Of a stretch of DNA of 64,000 nucleotides, positions 10,901 through 21,500 are shown one piece after another. The notes under the pieces were generated by a model, which saw only the letters and a program-made list of their open reading frames with translations, did no database searches and had not been told where the DNA came from. Positions within the stretch are counted from its first letter, which is position 1. Every line of letters starts with the position of its first letter. The position numbers were made by a program, and so were the translations under genes. Source of the DNA: Wyeomyia smithii (taxonomy: Eukaryota > Arthropoda > Insecta > Diptera > Culicidae); assembly GCF_029784165.1 (NCBI RefSeq), contig NC_073696.1, positions 21,409,530 to 21,473,529 on the forward strand. Reading direction: 5' to 3'.

Positions 10901-11641
10901 CCGATGGCAGAACACTTGCGGAACAACTCCGAGCCGGAGCCGAGCGGCATGTTCAGCTTGGAGAACGTTCTCAGCTATTTGTTCCGTGAGGACGAACTGA
11001 CGCACGATAATGCGATCAAGAACTCCACGCTAAACAACTCGGAATATCCGGAAGGCGTACCGCCTTTCCGAACAACTCCATCTCGTATCAGTGGAGCTTA
11101 CAATCCTTCAGCCAGTCTAGATTTGGGCGAAGTTAAACCACCATCCGAAGAAGAACAACATGATGGAACAGTTTTATTGAAGGTGGAAAGTGCGTCCAAT
11201 GGACCGCAAGTCCTGTACCGACCGTCCTTGATGGATCTACCCTTCCTGACGCCCAACTTCCACGCAAGCAGCAACGCTGGTAGTGACGCAGAGTTCAAAA
11301 ACGACATCGATCGGTTTGGCTACATGGATCCGGATGTCGAGCACTATCAGGTGATTTCAGATGGTCCGCCGAATACCATTCCCAACTCGGACACGACCTA
11401 CGTGGTGAACCCGGTCGACATAAACAAACTGAAGCAGCACCACTCCGAGGGCACGGCGGAGATCACGATGAAATCGAAGGTTTACAGTCTGAAGGACACG
11501 GTCGGCATTCTGAAGCTGGCCGGCTGTAACATCTACGGCCGGATGTACAGGGTTGGTAGGATAATTTCCGAACTGTCCGGACCGTGTCTGGAGTGTAAAT
11601 GTACCGAGGTGGGCGTGAACTGTACGCCTCTGAACTGCTGA
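4802..11641 (+). CDS. Secreted VWC-domain, Thr-rich mucin-like matrix protein (tenectin-like)
   Basis: Proposed join: 4802-4919, 5330-5452, 6880-7101, 7160-7639, 7706-10345, 10399-10533, 10596-11641, giving about 1587 residues and a TGA stop. All junctions are GT-AG and phase 1. Domains: signal peptide about 1-20; VWC1 at 43-105, VWC2 at 156-215 and VWC3 at 255-313, each with ten cysteines including CxxCxC and CC; a long Thr/Ser/Pro-rich region from about 350 with TTTTT-PAPTTSKK repeats; an acidic and Tyr/Pro-rich segment; and a C-terminal half VWC (1550-1587) with six cysteines ending at the stop. A signal peptide, VWC modules and mucin-like linkers are the layout of insect tenectin, an apical extracellular-matrix and integrin-ligand protein. 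No RGD is visible. Exon 1 is the least certain part; exons 2-7 are supported by cysteine spacing and phase. Another VWC/mucin protein remains possible. Confidence 0.85.
5453..6879 (+). other. Intron 2 of the VWC/mucin gene
   Basis: It is bounded by GTGAGT at 5453 and a CTTCCAG acceptor ending at 6879. It splits VWC1 between its sixth and seventh cysteines. About 520 bp of it is a tandem-repeat element (6020-6545). The remainder is AT-rich with nothing recognised. Confidence 0.8.
6020..6545 (-). repeat. Satellite-like element fragment, reverse orientation, inside intron 2
   Basis: Units of roughly 115-145 bp repeat near 6113, 6249, 6395 and 6508. Each contains an internal palindrome close to CCCTCTTCTAGAAGAGAGGG, then a run containing ACAAATGAAAC and AATGGAACC. 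The edge with GTCTGTCTGATCCATATAGG matches, in reverse complement, the 57170-57220 end of the larger element at 55816-57328. It is a truncated relative of that element. Confidence 0.75.
8340..8540 (+). repeat. In-frame coding tandem repeat in the mucin region
   Basis: Three to four copies of a 51-60-bp unit encode Thr runs followed by PAPTTSKKRAP or a variant. Unit length is a multiple of three, so the frame is kept while copy number and Thr-run length vary. Such mucin repeats carry O-glycans; that role is inferred from composition only. Confidence 0.85.
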
Positions 11642-12204
11642 AGAAAAGTTTGGCGTGGGTGAGTGAGTGCTGAGTGTGTAGTTTGTAGAATATATGTCCG
11701 AAGAAGATGTTTTATGTGTGTGAGACTGAGTAGCAGTGATTTTCGTGATATTAACTTATGAACTATAAGAAAATTGGTAGGTTTAATAGAATGTCGACCA
11801 GAAGTGCTTAGCTCGTACTTTAATCGTACCTAGCGTAAGTTCTATTTTATAAATTCGTATTCTACGCAAACAAAAGCGGTGAAACCATTTCGAAACGCTG
11901 TATTTGTAGGAAAACAATTTTAATGAAAGTTTTAGAAACCGCCATTTAATACTCACCAAGTCAATCGCAGGTTGATGGTTTCACAGTTTAACATCACAAT
12001 CTATTTTTTGATTGCCCGTAATCTACCATTTTGCTTAGTAGAAGGTAATTAAGTGGGGCCTCGGATGCTAATTGGCCTCCATTCTCTATCCGGTGAAAGT
12101 CGGCTTGTAACTGCGACACGGACTTGATTAATCGGCATAAATTTTAGCAAACTAATTGCTTTTTCTAAGCTAAGTTGTATTTAAGAGTAGTTAAATTGTA
12201 CGGG

Positions 12205-12210
12205 AATAAA
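12205..12210 (+). terminator. Polyadenylation signal of the VWC/mucin gene
   Basis: AATAAA lies 564 bp after the stop codon and is followed by a T/GT-rich stretch (TTCTTTGTGTACT), a usual cleavage-site context. The 3' UTR would run from 11642 to about 12235. A second AATAAA occurs near 12353. Confidence 0.6.
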
Positions 12211-12359
12211 ATGACTAACGAAATAGAATAATTCTTTGTGTACTAAAAATTCTGCTAGTTTATATCACTGTTTCTATTTTTCTATTAGCTCTTACATTCA
12301 TCTCATGGAACACTAACTGACATTTCAAACGAGATACACTTCATATTTTCTAAATAAAT

Positions 12360-12659
12360 TGGGTTGTTTAGCTACTCACGGATTTCTGATTCTCATATAT
12401 CAGGCAAAAGAGTGTAATTTTCTGAGTAAAACGTGATTTTTTAAAAATTTATATTATTGTCCTTCGATTTTTAAATGAAAAATAAAAATCGCTCCAAATC
12501 GCTACAATGACAGTTGGTATATGACAGTTGGCTTCGAGCAGTTTCAATTCGTGATTTAAAAATTGAAGGCAACGATAGAAAATTTTTGAAAATCACGTTT
12601 TGCTTTGAAAATGCAGCTCTTTCAGATGACATGAAAAACTTATATAGCTAAACAACCCA
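12360..12659. mobile_element. 300-bp foldback MITE just downstream of the VWC/mucin gene
   Basis: The ends TGGGTTGTTTAGCTA (12360-12374) and TAGCTAAACAACCCA (12645-12659) are perfect inverted repeats. Internal segments around AAAACGTGATTTT and AAAATCACGTTTT also pair, so most of the element can fold on itself. No ORF. The target duplication is unclear. Confidence 0.75.
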
Positions 12660-13345
12660 TTTGGAACGAATTTTACTCAGTCTACTTTAAGTTTTCATAA
12701 AGATGGAATCTTTAGAACCCTTCTGATCCTTAAACTATATTGGTGTATAAAACTGCTCAGCAAATGTCAGTTTTTTTTGAAGAATGAAGCATAAAATGAT
12801 ACTTGCTTCTGGAAATGCTGACAACACTGGCGCACTACACGCAGTTGAGTTGAAACTAGAAAAAAACCGAAATTATGAACTCGTGAATCGTGACATGCTA
12901 CATGTCAAGAGTCATTCCATTTTGACCGAATTTTTGGGGGAAAACTAAACACAATCGCGATGTTTATTAGTGTGAAAAGAAAATACATTATTACATTACA
13001 TTACATGACTCGTAAGTACCAGTACTTGTAAAAAATCAATTTCAACAAGTAGGAATACGCAGAGCTTTAAAGACCCAAAGGTAAATTTAAATAAAATACA
13101 TAATTTACGATATTTCATGAAGCATCCCCGAAATGTGTTATAGTGTGTGAGAAATCTATCGGCCTTTCCTGTATGAAAAGTACTTTCATAAATTTTAAAT
13201 TTTGACTGAATGCTTAGGACACAAGCAGACGGCATACAGACAAGCAATTCATATAAATATGTTCTTTTAGCATACCTACTTAATTACAAAAATAACGCGT
13301 CAGAAAATAAGAGCATAATTCATGTCAAGAGGAAGCTTAATTCAC
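12660..13345. other. Intergenic, no gene seen
   Basis: AT-rich sequence with short open frames lacking recognisable features. A short ATTACATTAC repeat lies near 12985-13005. Confidence 0.5.
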
Positions 13346-13349
13346 TATT

Positions 13350-13660
13350 CCGTGCTAATATTGGGCCGAATAACTTCTATTTTGGATGACTTCCCGCAGC
13401 CTGCTCGGTATAGATCAACATTTGACAAAGTGCTTACGGGCTGTTTGGATTATTTTTCATTGTTCCTGCTAGTTTTTTTTCAGATTTTTTCCGTATAAAC
13501 CGAATTCTTCACGATCTGCCACAGATTCTCGACCTTGTGATCACCGAACCATTTCTTCACAGTTCGAAGGAATTGTTAGAATCTTTATCTTGCATGAACT
13601 GCCATTTTAACGGCATTTACGTTTCCCAAGCATGACGTCTCCCAATATCTAAGTGTGAAG
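13350..13660 (-). pseudogene. Tc1-like transposase relic
   Basis: Reading the minus strand, a frame encodes WQFMQDKDSNNS, then KKWFGDHKVENLWQIVKNS. This matches the Tc1 pattern of a catalytic QD(N)D motif followed by lysine-rich sequence and the NLW motif. The stretch between the second Asp and the terminal Glu region is largely missing, and stops and frameshifts are present. Family assignment is from motif memory. Confidence 0.6.
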
Positions 13661-14034
13661 GTCTTGTCGAGCCAGTATAGCAGACTAACTCCTTACCAGA
13701 AGAAGCATCCACAGACCATACATTTTCCATCTACCACTCATTGATTCTGGTACCAGCGTTTCTGGTACCCACTTTTTGGTTGGTTTGCCCTAAAACAAGT
13801 GTAATTGAATAAACGTCCCATTTTGTCGGTAGACTTATTCTCGAGTAAATGTCGTTTCAGATGGAAAAAATAAGAGCTCAACATTTGTTTTCAGTACAAT
13901 GTGCACTTTCAATGAATAAGATAAGTTTTGTAAGCATTTGAAATGAAATATTACCGCCGTGATGAATTTATGATTGGTAGGCAAAATGTTGACGTTTATA
14001 GGCCCCTGCATTTTGACGTTGGACTAACGTCTAT

Positions 14035-14240
14035 ATCGAAGTTAGGCACCTGAATTTGAAAATCTAGTAATTCAACCGGGGAAAACCAGGGAAAAGTGGT
14101 CAGGTTTTGAGCGCTTATATATCAGTCATTTCTTTTCAGAATTTCGAGGTTTTGGCATCAACCGATCAGAAATTCTTTTACGGTTGAATTTATGTAACAA
14201 AAACAACCTATTGTTCGAGATACACTATTGAAAAATTGAT
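14035..14240. repeat. Dispersed noncoding repeat, copy 1 of 3
   Basis: The block from TCTATATCGAAGTTAGG through TTTTACGGTTGAATT...GTAACAAAAA is similar in order and spacing to 38070-38255 and 41750-41935. Family unknown. All three share a nearby GTAGGACTA/TAGTCC-type motif. Confidence 0.6.
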
Positions 14241-14267
14241 AAATCACATCGATTGTCTAAATCATAC

Positions 14268-14655
14268 GAGCAACCAATCACCACCTCTCTTCACAAGCAC
14301 AGTCGACACTAACGGATACAACCGATCTGACTTTGTAAACAGTCTCACAGCTTTCAACCAATAACGAGCTCGCTTTCGGTAGCTGCAACAGGTTTTTCAA
14401 CACCGTTTTAAAATGCTTCTTTTATCATTACCACTGAACAGATTCTAAACACCAATGGCTTGATTGATAGGGGAAATATTGCGCAAGATTGTCATATAAT
14501 AATTTAAATATGTTTTCGATACTAAACTAGTTAAAAGTTGTGTTAAAAGTCGTGCACATTCAACCAATCACAAGCTCGCTTCTTGTTTGCTCGCGGATGG
14601 ATTTTTGCTTTGGGCTATATAATAGCCTGTGTCGTCTCATAGCAGTCATCAGTTA
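14268..14655 (+). promoter_or_regulatory. Promoter-like block: CCAAT motifs, TATA box and initiator
   Basis: CAACCAATCA-type motifs lie near 14271, 14358 and 14558. TATATAA follows at 14616-14622, and an arthropod initiator TCAGT at 14649-14653 is at roughly the right distance downstream. The next 200 bp are GC-richer and CAG/CGG-rich but hold no ATG-led ORF. This could be a transposable-element promoter (for example within an LTR) or a noncoding transcript start. Confidence 0.4.
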
Positions 14656-14924
14656 ACAAGTGAAAGGCCACCAGGCCGGTCTTGTATAATCAGCAGCGGT
14701 GGCTGATTCCAGCGGCCAAGCTGAGCTGCAGCAGAACCAGAGCGGTGGTATCAGGCAGCAGCGGCGGAGGTAGTGGGAAGCTGCATTTCTTCATTCAGCT
14801 CGGTGCTCCTTCGATCTGAGTTGGACCCCACCAGCGGTAATCCAATTCAGATATCGTTGGGTGAAAACGTTGGGTGTGTGTGCAGTGTGCACATATAGCG
14901 TATGTGCATCTGTATTGCTATGAC

Positions 14925-15285
14925 ATTTGCGATGATAGGGATGGCGCTGTTGCGTGTGTATGGCTAGCTATAGCGTGTGTAAGACACTAGCATGTGTAGC
15001 ATATTATGGCTATTGCGTGTATATCTTCAGCGTGTGTACGGATAGTTATAGCTTGTGTGTGGATAGCTGCTGCGTGTGTAATGATTAGTTATAGCGTAAG
15101 TATGGATAGTTATAGCACATGATTGGATAGCTTATTCGTGAGTATAGATAGTTGTATCGGATGTATGGAAAGGAATAGCGTGTGTATGGATAGCTATAGC
15201 TACAGCGTGTGTATGAATAGTTTTAACGCGTGTTTAGATAGTTATAGCATGTGTGTGAATAACTATAGCGGGTGTTTATCGAAGA
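14925..15285. repeat. 21-bp imperfect minisatellite
   Basis: Degenerate copies of a unit close to GTGTGTATGGATAGTTATAGC are arranged in tandem; the best-conserved copies (15190-15285) are spaced at 21 bp. Because 21 is divisible by three, one plus-strand frame stays open from 15123 to 15320 with repeating MDSYSxC-like peptides. It has no ATG start and no sign of selection. Confidence 0.75.
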
Positions 15286-15299
15286 TTATTATTGTCATT

Positions 15300-16865
15300 G
15301 AAAATATTAAAACGTCTTAACGAACACAGTTGTGAATTTGATTTTACAGCAGCGATTTTAACTTCTTCAGCCAGTCTTTATTCATCGAGGAAAAATTACT
15401 ACCTATGAATGATCAACACTTATTTACTAGAAATTTGATTTAGATCAAAACGGGTTCTTTTGAGTATCATAAGTTATTGGTAAAAAGAGTTGCAAGTTTT
15501 CTCAATGAGCATTCATTAAATTTTCGTTTTTGTTTCTCGGTGCGCGGTTTTGATTTTGTTTCTCGCACACAGAGAAAGAAACAAACTTGTCGCTATCGTG
15601 AAAAATAACAAAACAATTAGAAATGCTCTAAATCACAACTGAAGAAGTTAAGATATTTTCCTGTCACTCGCCCAAACCTTGATAACAACTACCGAAAAAC
15701 GTGTGATTGAGCTCTTGCTATATTGAGTTATTGAACCAAACGTTTTTTTTTTCAAATACATGCAGTTATATGCTGGGCTGGAACTAACCTAGCATGAGTT
15801 TTATCGATTAAATGTCAAACAATTTTTAAATTTAAAATTTTCGGTTGAATCGTTCGGGCTCCAATTTCAGATAGTTTCGTAAAGTTTGCTTTTTGCTTAG
15901 ATAGGAAAATTTTACCAATTCGCTCAATTAAATGATTGTCTTGGTAGTGCAGCAAACAAAGGGTTGATTCGAATATGTATGAAATGACAGTGATTAAATA
16001 AAAGATATCCATTCTTTTAGTATATATTATTATTTATAACGTTTTAACGTCTCAGCATTCAGAAATAAATAAAATTGCAGCAAATACTAGAGTTGCAATT
16101 CTCTCTATTATTTGTTTTAATGGAATATAAGAATACCGTAGTCCAACGTCATGCGGTCGTGTCTTGAATACCACCCTCCTACTTTTTCTTATCTAATCCA
16201 AGATGGCGGTCAAATTCAAAATGGTGGTCAAAATTCTGATCGCTCCAACTGAAAGCCCTATCATTCCTCTTTACAGAAAAGTGCTACTTGTAGTAGGTAG
16301 TAGGTTACATAATGAATTTCAGAGATATAGCTCGAAGAATTGCTAAAATTTCAACTTTTTTTAAAACTATTTACCCCATGGTGACCGAGGGGTCAACAAA
16401 TTCGATCAAACAAAAATGGCATTATCATTTTTTCTCTATTTCCAATAAGTATATGCATTTATATTAAATTTGGAAGACCTTGTGCATCTAGTGGCCTGGT
16501 TTCAGTGAGAATTACTCAGGGCTTTATTGATTGTGCCAGATTCTGGATTTGATCCGCCGCTTCTGTTTCCCCTATCTCAGCAAGTCATGAACGTCTGGTG
16601 CAGCGTCGAAGGCCTATTTGTGGCCTGCCGCTGTTCGACTACTGTGCTGTTTGCTGTGATGCGATGTTATATTGTCAAAATTTTGTGCAAAATTTTATTT
16701 TGCACATAAAAATCCGGCAACACTATCTGAAGAAGAACTGTAATAACACTATGCGACGCATACAAAGTTGAACTATCAGAGTGCATGTAGAATAAGATAA
16801 CATCTACTTCCAATTCTAGCGTTCCTCTTGAGAAAATGTTTAATGTTCAATATTTGTTATAGTTG
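15300..16865. other. Intergenic, no gene seen
   Basis: AT-rich. A fragment at 16136-16190 (GTCATGCGGTCGTGTCTTG and onward) recurs at 42672-42715 and marks another dispersed repeat. No coding or RNA gene recognised. Confidence 0.5.
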
Positions 16866-16869
16866 TCCT

Positions 16870-16995
16870 AAAAACGACAATTTTTTGTTCAATTTAGGCG
16901 GTTATGATGCCGATCGCACCTCTGTGATACCCTGACAGTGAGAATAAGGCACTTTGATAACACAGTGGTAAACTGTTTCACACTGAGAATTAAAT
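16870..16995. repeat. Dispersed repeat, copy 1 (other copy 18405-18530)
   Basis: The segment containing TTTTTTGTTCAATTTAGG and CACCTCTGTGATACCCTGAC is repeated in direct orientation at 18405-18530 with the same order of motifs. Noncoding, family unknown. Confidence 0.6.
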
Positions 16996-17834
16996 GCCCA
17001 GCGGAGTTTTTGATCACTATAATCAAGAATGCTTATGCTTTTGCCTAAACAAGACCGAGCTTCACTGAAGAAAGTGACTATTCGTCCTACCATTCGCTAA
17101 TAAAATGATACGTTTGAACCGAAAGCAGACTCGGGAAGTCTGCCACTACCGTTGCCACTGAATTGCAACCAACCGTCGTAACATCCGATAGTAGAATGAT
17201 TTGTTTGAGCAGAAGCAAACTTTTATATAGTCCTTTGGACTGCTATTTCAGAGAGATAAAATTTTTGTGAATGGCTCCACCTTTTTTCGAGCTTTTTTCC
17301 CTTCCAGTTTCGCTAGACACAGAACGTGATGAATCGCATTGCATGTTGGCAACCAACGGAAAAGGACTGAGGTAGCTCTCACACACTCAACAATAAAAGC
17401 GATTTCTTCTTTTCGATTGGAATGGTAGCAAATAGCAGAAAATGTAGCGCACTATCAGTTGCGCGACGTAATGATCGTGCGTGTTGCATATTGCAGGTGT
17501 GCGCCAGTAGGACATCAATTTTCCGATCTTAATGACTGGTGACAAACGTTAGGATGGAGTTCGAATCAACCGTCTTTATTCATGCGTTTCAATCATATGA
17601 CTGAAGTTTAATGAATATTATTCAATATATCTCATTCATTTATTTAGTATTTATGAAAGGTCAATTCGCGAACCAAAATTACTCCAAGTTCTCTTATACA
17701 CCCTACACAGAAAAAATCTGAGTTTCTATAGAATATGCAAATTCAACTCACGAACGCTTTCTATTAAAATAAAACGTGTTGGATTTATCTATACTCAGCG
17801 TTAATTAGTTCGTTCCGCACCAATTCACAAACGA

Positions 17835-18280
17835 GAATTCAATCTCATAAACATCAGCATAAGACAGCCGGCAGCCTCGTTCATGGAGATAGAAAATAAT
17901 AGCGGACCCAGGTTACTACCTTGAGGAACTCCTGACATATTGGAAAAGCGATCAAAAACGACAGATCCTACTTTTACACGAACTCTTCGGTCAGTCGAAT
18001 ATGACTTCAATCAGCGTACCGAGCTTATGCATTTTATCAAGCAGTATCCCGTGGTCCACTTTATCGAACGCAGCCTTCATTTCAAAATCCACAATCAATG
18101 GTTTGTACATTGAGACACGAACTGCATTAGATTTGTAGTTACTGATCTATTTAGTAGAAAACCGTGCTGCTCGATGTCAATATAATGTTTACACCTAGCG
18201 AATATAGCGTCGTTAATAAATATCTCGAACGATTTAGAGCAAGCGCACAAGGATGTGATGCCATGATATTTAGTCATGTT
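17835..18280 (-). pseudogene. Non-LTR retrotransposon reverse transcriptase relic (Jockey-like)
   Basis: Minus-strand frames carry, in order, ITSLCACSKSFEIFINDAIF (RT fingers), EQHGFLLNRSVTTNL, MKAAFDKVDHGILLDKM (motif A with the catalytic Asp) and SGVPQGSNLGPLLFSI (motif B). The order is colinear with a reverse transcriptase. It is broken by at least two frameshifts, and the FADD region and both ends are missing. A related relic lies at 61004-61862. Confidence 0.85.
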
Positions 18281-18323
18281 GCGTTTATCATCTTTTTTTT
18301 TGAATTGGGTGAATTGAAGAACT

Positions 18324-18384
18324 AAGATTTTATATTTTCTCTAGAGGTTTAGCCTCTAGACCTCTAGAAAAAATATAAAATCTT
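18324..18384. repeat. Short inverted repeat (hairpin)
   Basis: AAGATTTTATATTTTCTCTA...AGGT and its near-perfect reverse complement are separated by about 11 nt. The centre is made of overlapping CCTCTAGA motifs. No target duplication seen. Confidence 0.7.
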
Positions 18385-18534
18385 CAATCAGTTATTTGTT
18401 TTGCACTAAAAAGGACAGTTTGTTGTTCAATTTAAATTCCATATAAAGCTGATCACACCTCTGTGATACCCCGACAGTGGGAATCAGGCACTCTAACAAC
18501 ACAGTGGAAAGCTGTTTGCACGCTCGAAATTACA

Positions 18535-21500
18535 AGAAACTAGGTATGATATTTAGAACGTGGATTTTCCAATCGTTTGTTGCAAGAACAAAGAAAATCC
18601 ATTGAAAACTAACCGTCTTATAAGAATTTGGAAATAGACAACATTTCGTCCCCTTTTCCGTTTTTAATTTGCGTTTCACACCCCTGTAGCGGATCTTCCT
18701 GAGAGACGTAGTTTTACGTTAAAATGTAGTGTTATTCGAGAATACATAAAAAAAATTAATGAACGTATTGAAGGCATTTCTGAAGTAACTAATAATAAAT
18801 TAGAGGAGAGAGAAAGTCTTCGAAAAATCTCGAAAAGGTTCAGAGAGGATATAAAATGTTCGGAGTGTCCAGGTAAAAGTAGACTGAATCAAAAAAGTTA
18901 ACGCTATGGTAAAGTTTTCAGAGTATTCAAAAATAGTTTATGATAGAAGTCAGAAAATAGAGAAAATGGTATCAAGACTATCTGGTAAACGTTATTGTTC
19001 GATTCCATGAGAGTAAGGAAGCATAATTTGCCTATTGCTTCGATGGTTTCATGGAATTCGGCGACGTCCATGTTCTCCGCTACCTTTCACCTAATGAGAC
19101 GAATATAGGAACTAACATTTCACGTAAAGACCGACTACATTTAGTATGGCATTTTTTATTTTCAGCAATTAATGTGAGGTCGACGACAGAAAAATGTACT
19201 GACTTGGGAAATAGCTAATTAATATTTTTCGAAAAATGTATTCTAGCAGGTGGCACGTTCCCATTTCGCCAGTAAGCACATTTTTTTCTCGTCAACCCCA
19301 CATACTTCACTTGCATTACAGTCAATAGAACTAAGAAAAATTTAGTATTTAAAGTTGCTTCCAAACCATCAAAATTGCCAAAATTATCTAGAATGTTAGA
19401 AATATAAGAAGTCAATAATATCAGAAATGTCAAACGACAGTCTTTTGTTTTTTCGCTAGGGATCTAAACACCCCGTATATGCTGGCTAAGCCTGAGATAA
19501 TACTTATGTCATCAGGAGAAAACATTTCTGATAATCTCCCACAAGTTTCACGTCTCTTGTAGTTTGTGACTCGACTTATCGTTTTCCCATCTCCCTCTGC
19601 CAGCCTAATTAAAGACGTGTTTATCGTTTGGGAAAAACTTCCAGAAGCCGAACCCCTTTTTTGCAGTACAATCTCTCGTAACGATGTTTATAAACAAATA
19701 ATCCCTCAACTCAAGTGATGATAATGAACTCTCGCCAGTCGACGGCGGAGGCGCCTCGCCTTCCACCGGACAAACGCATCTAGTAGAGAGAGAGAGAGAG
19801 AACCTAACTTGTTCTCCCCTCTTGCCGTCAGTTAGTTGACTTTGTCGGTAAGTGCATGCATGTTCCGCCGGCGGGCAGAGCGTCGCATACATAAATATCA
19901 CTCCCCTTTTTTTAGGGATTTCGGTTGTACCAAATGAAAACCAGAAATCTGATCCTACCTAGCTCTCAGATCAGGCACCGGTTGGTTTGGATAAATGCAT
20001 CGCCGCTTTTCAATCTCGGTAGTCAAGCCAGAGGGAAACAAGTGGTAATTTAGTCCACAATTTCAATCTCGAACGAATTTATGGATTTTTCTATCACTCT
20101 TTTATTTTTGATGACCGTGATTGAACAACACACCGTCGAAGTTGGCCGTGTAAACTTTTATGTTGGACACTACGTCCATCCGCTCGAACGATAGAACAAA
20201 GCAACAGGGGTGGCTATGAAAAATTGCCTGGCTAGACTACTATTTACGTTAACTGTAACGACGGAAGCAGTAGCACAGACCGTATCGTAATTCGTCTAAC
20301 TCAATTATCAAACAAACTGGGATAACGTCAGGCAGCCAACACCGTGGTTCAATCTGGGGGACACAAATGATCCTCTTCCACGTATTTATCATATGCTTCA
20401 AATTGAATCACGTCGATGGTCGTCAACTGTGGATTTCATGAGGGGGGACAATTTCTACCTGATTAGGGTGAACATACGCTAAGATTATGTTATCCGCAAC
20501 GCTTGATTGGCATTTGGGCATTCAGCCTCTTTCAGTGTGAATTAACATGTGAGTATTTATATTTATGATGCAAAATTCGTTCATTGCACTGGGGACAATT
20601 AGAGCAGCATTCGACTGAGTGCAAAGTGCATACAGCAGTAATAAAAACATTTCCGTGTTAGTCATCCACGAGGGAGGACTTTTTACTGAAGGGTTACATG
20701 CAGTTTTATGTTCATCCCATGTTAGATGCGCTCAAGGCTGTACTTTTTTCATGCACGGACGGCCAGTAATCTAAATGTAGAATTTCTTTTCACGGTGTTG
20801 AGAGTACAGCCCTGTTTCAACATAATATGAGCTCGCGTCACCATAGCCGTGCACATGGAGGTGTTTTCTGGGGATCAAATTTGGATAAAGGGAGCATAAA
20901 ATGGAAGGATGTTAACAGTTAGAAATTGAAGATTATTAATGCAAAAACACGACTAACCTCCTCTTCAAAAAATCCTACTCACGACTCTGCGCGCCGCGGC
21001 AGCATCATACAAAATATTTAAATTTAAATCCTACGTACCGAGGGCCGGCTGATCTCGCGTGTATTTCCGCAACAAGGGGCACGACATAACTACGGCGATA
21101 AACCGATAAAAGAAACAGGCACGTCACACTACGTACACACACCCATTTGTCGTCGGGCTGACTCGGGTCGCCCTCTGTAACCCCAGCAGGCCGACAGACG
21201 ACCGATCCGTCACCGACGGACAAGTAGTAAGTTTCCATGGAAACCATCCGAGCGTACAACTTCACGTCATCGTTGTCCTACCGTGTGTCATGTGTTCTAG
21301 GAACGTTTGCTGCAGCTGATGGCAGGCGGTCGGTTGGTTGTACGAGGTTCATTCAGTTTTTCCTCCCGTAGAAGGTGCGTGACACGCATGCACGAGGAAA
21401 ATGGGTGGCGGCGGTACAAATTTGCTGCGAGATGGGCTTTCGCATCCAAATTTCGGCTCACTGGTGGGCTAGTTTCCGTTCGCTCTTCGCCTGGGAAGGG

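Noticed and set aside
14925..15285. Tandem array considered as CRISPR-like
   Set aside because: Units are contiguous and degenerate without unique spacers, in an animal genome.
15123..15320. Cys/Ser/Asp repeat peptide frame
   Set aside because: It exists because the minisatellite unit is 21 bp; no ATG start and no homology.
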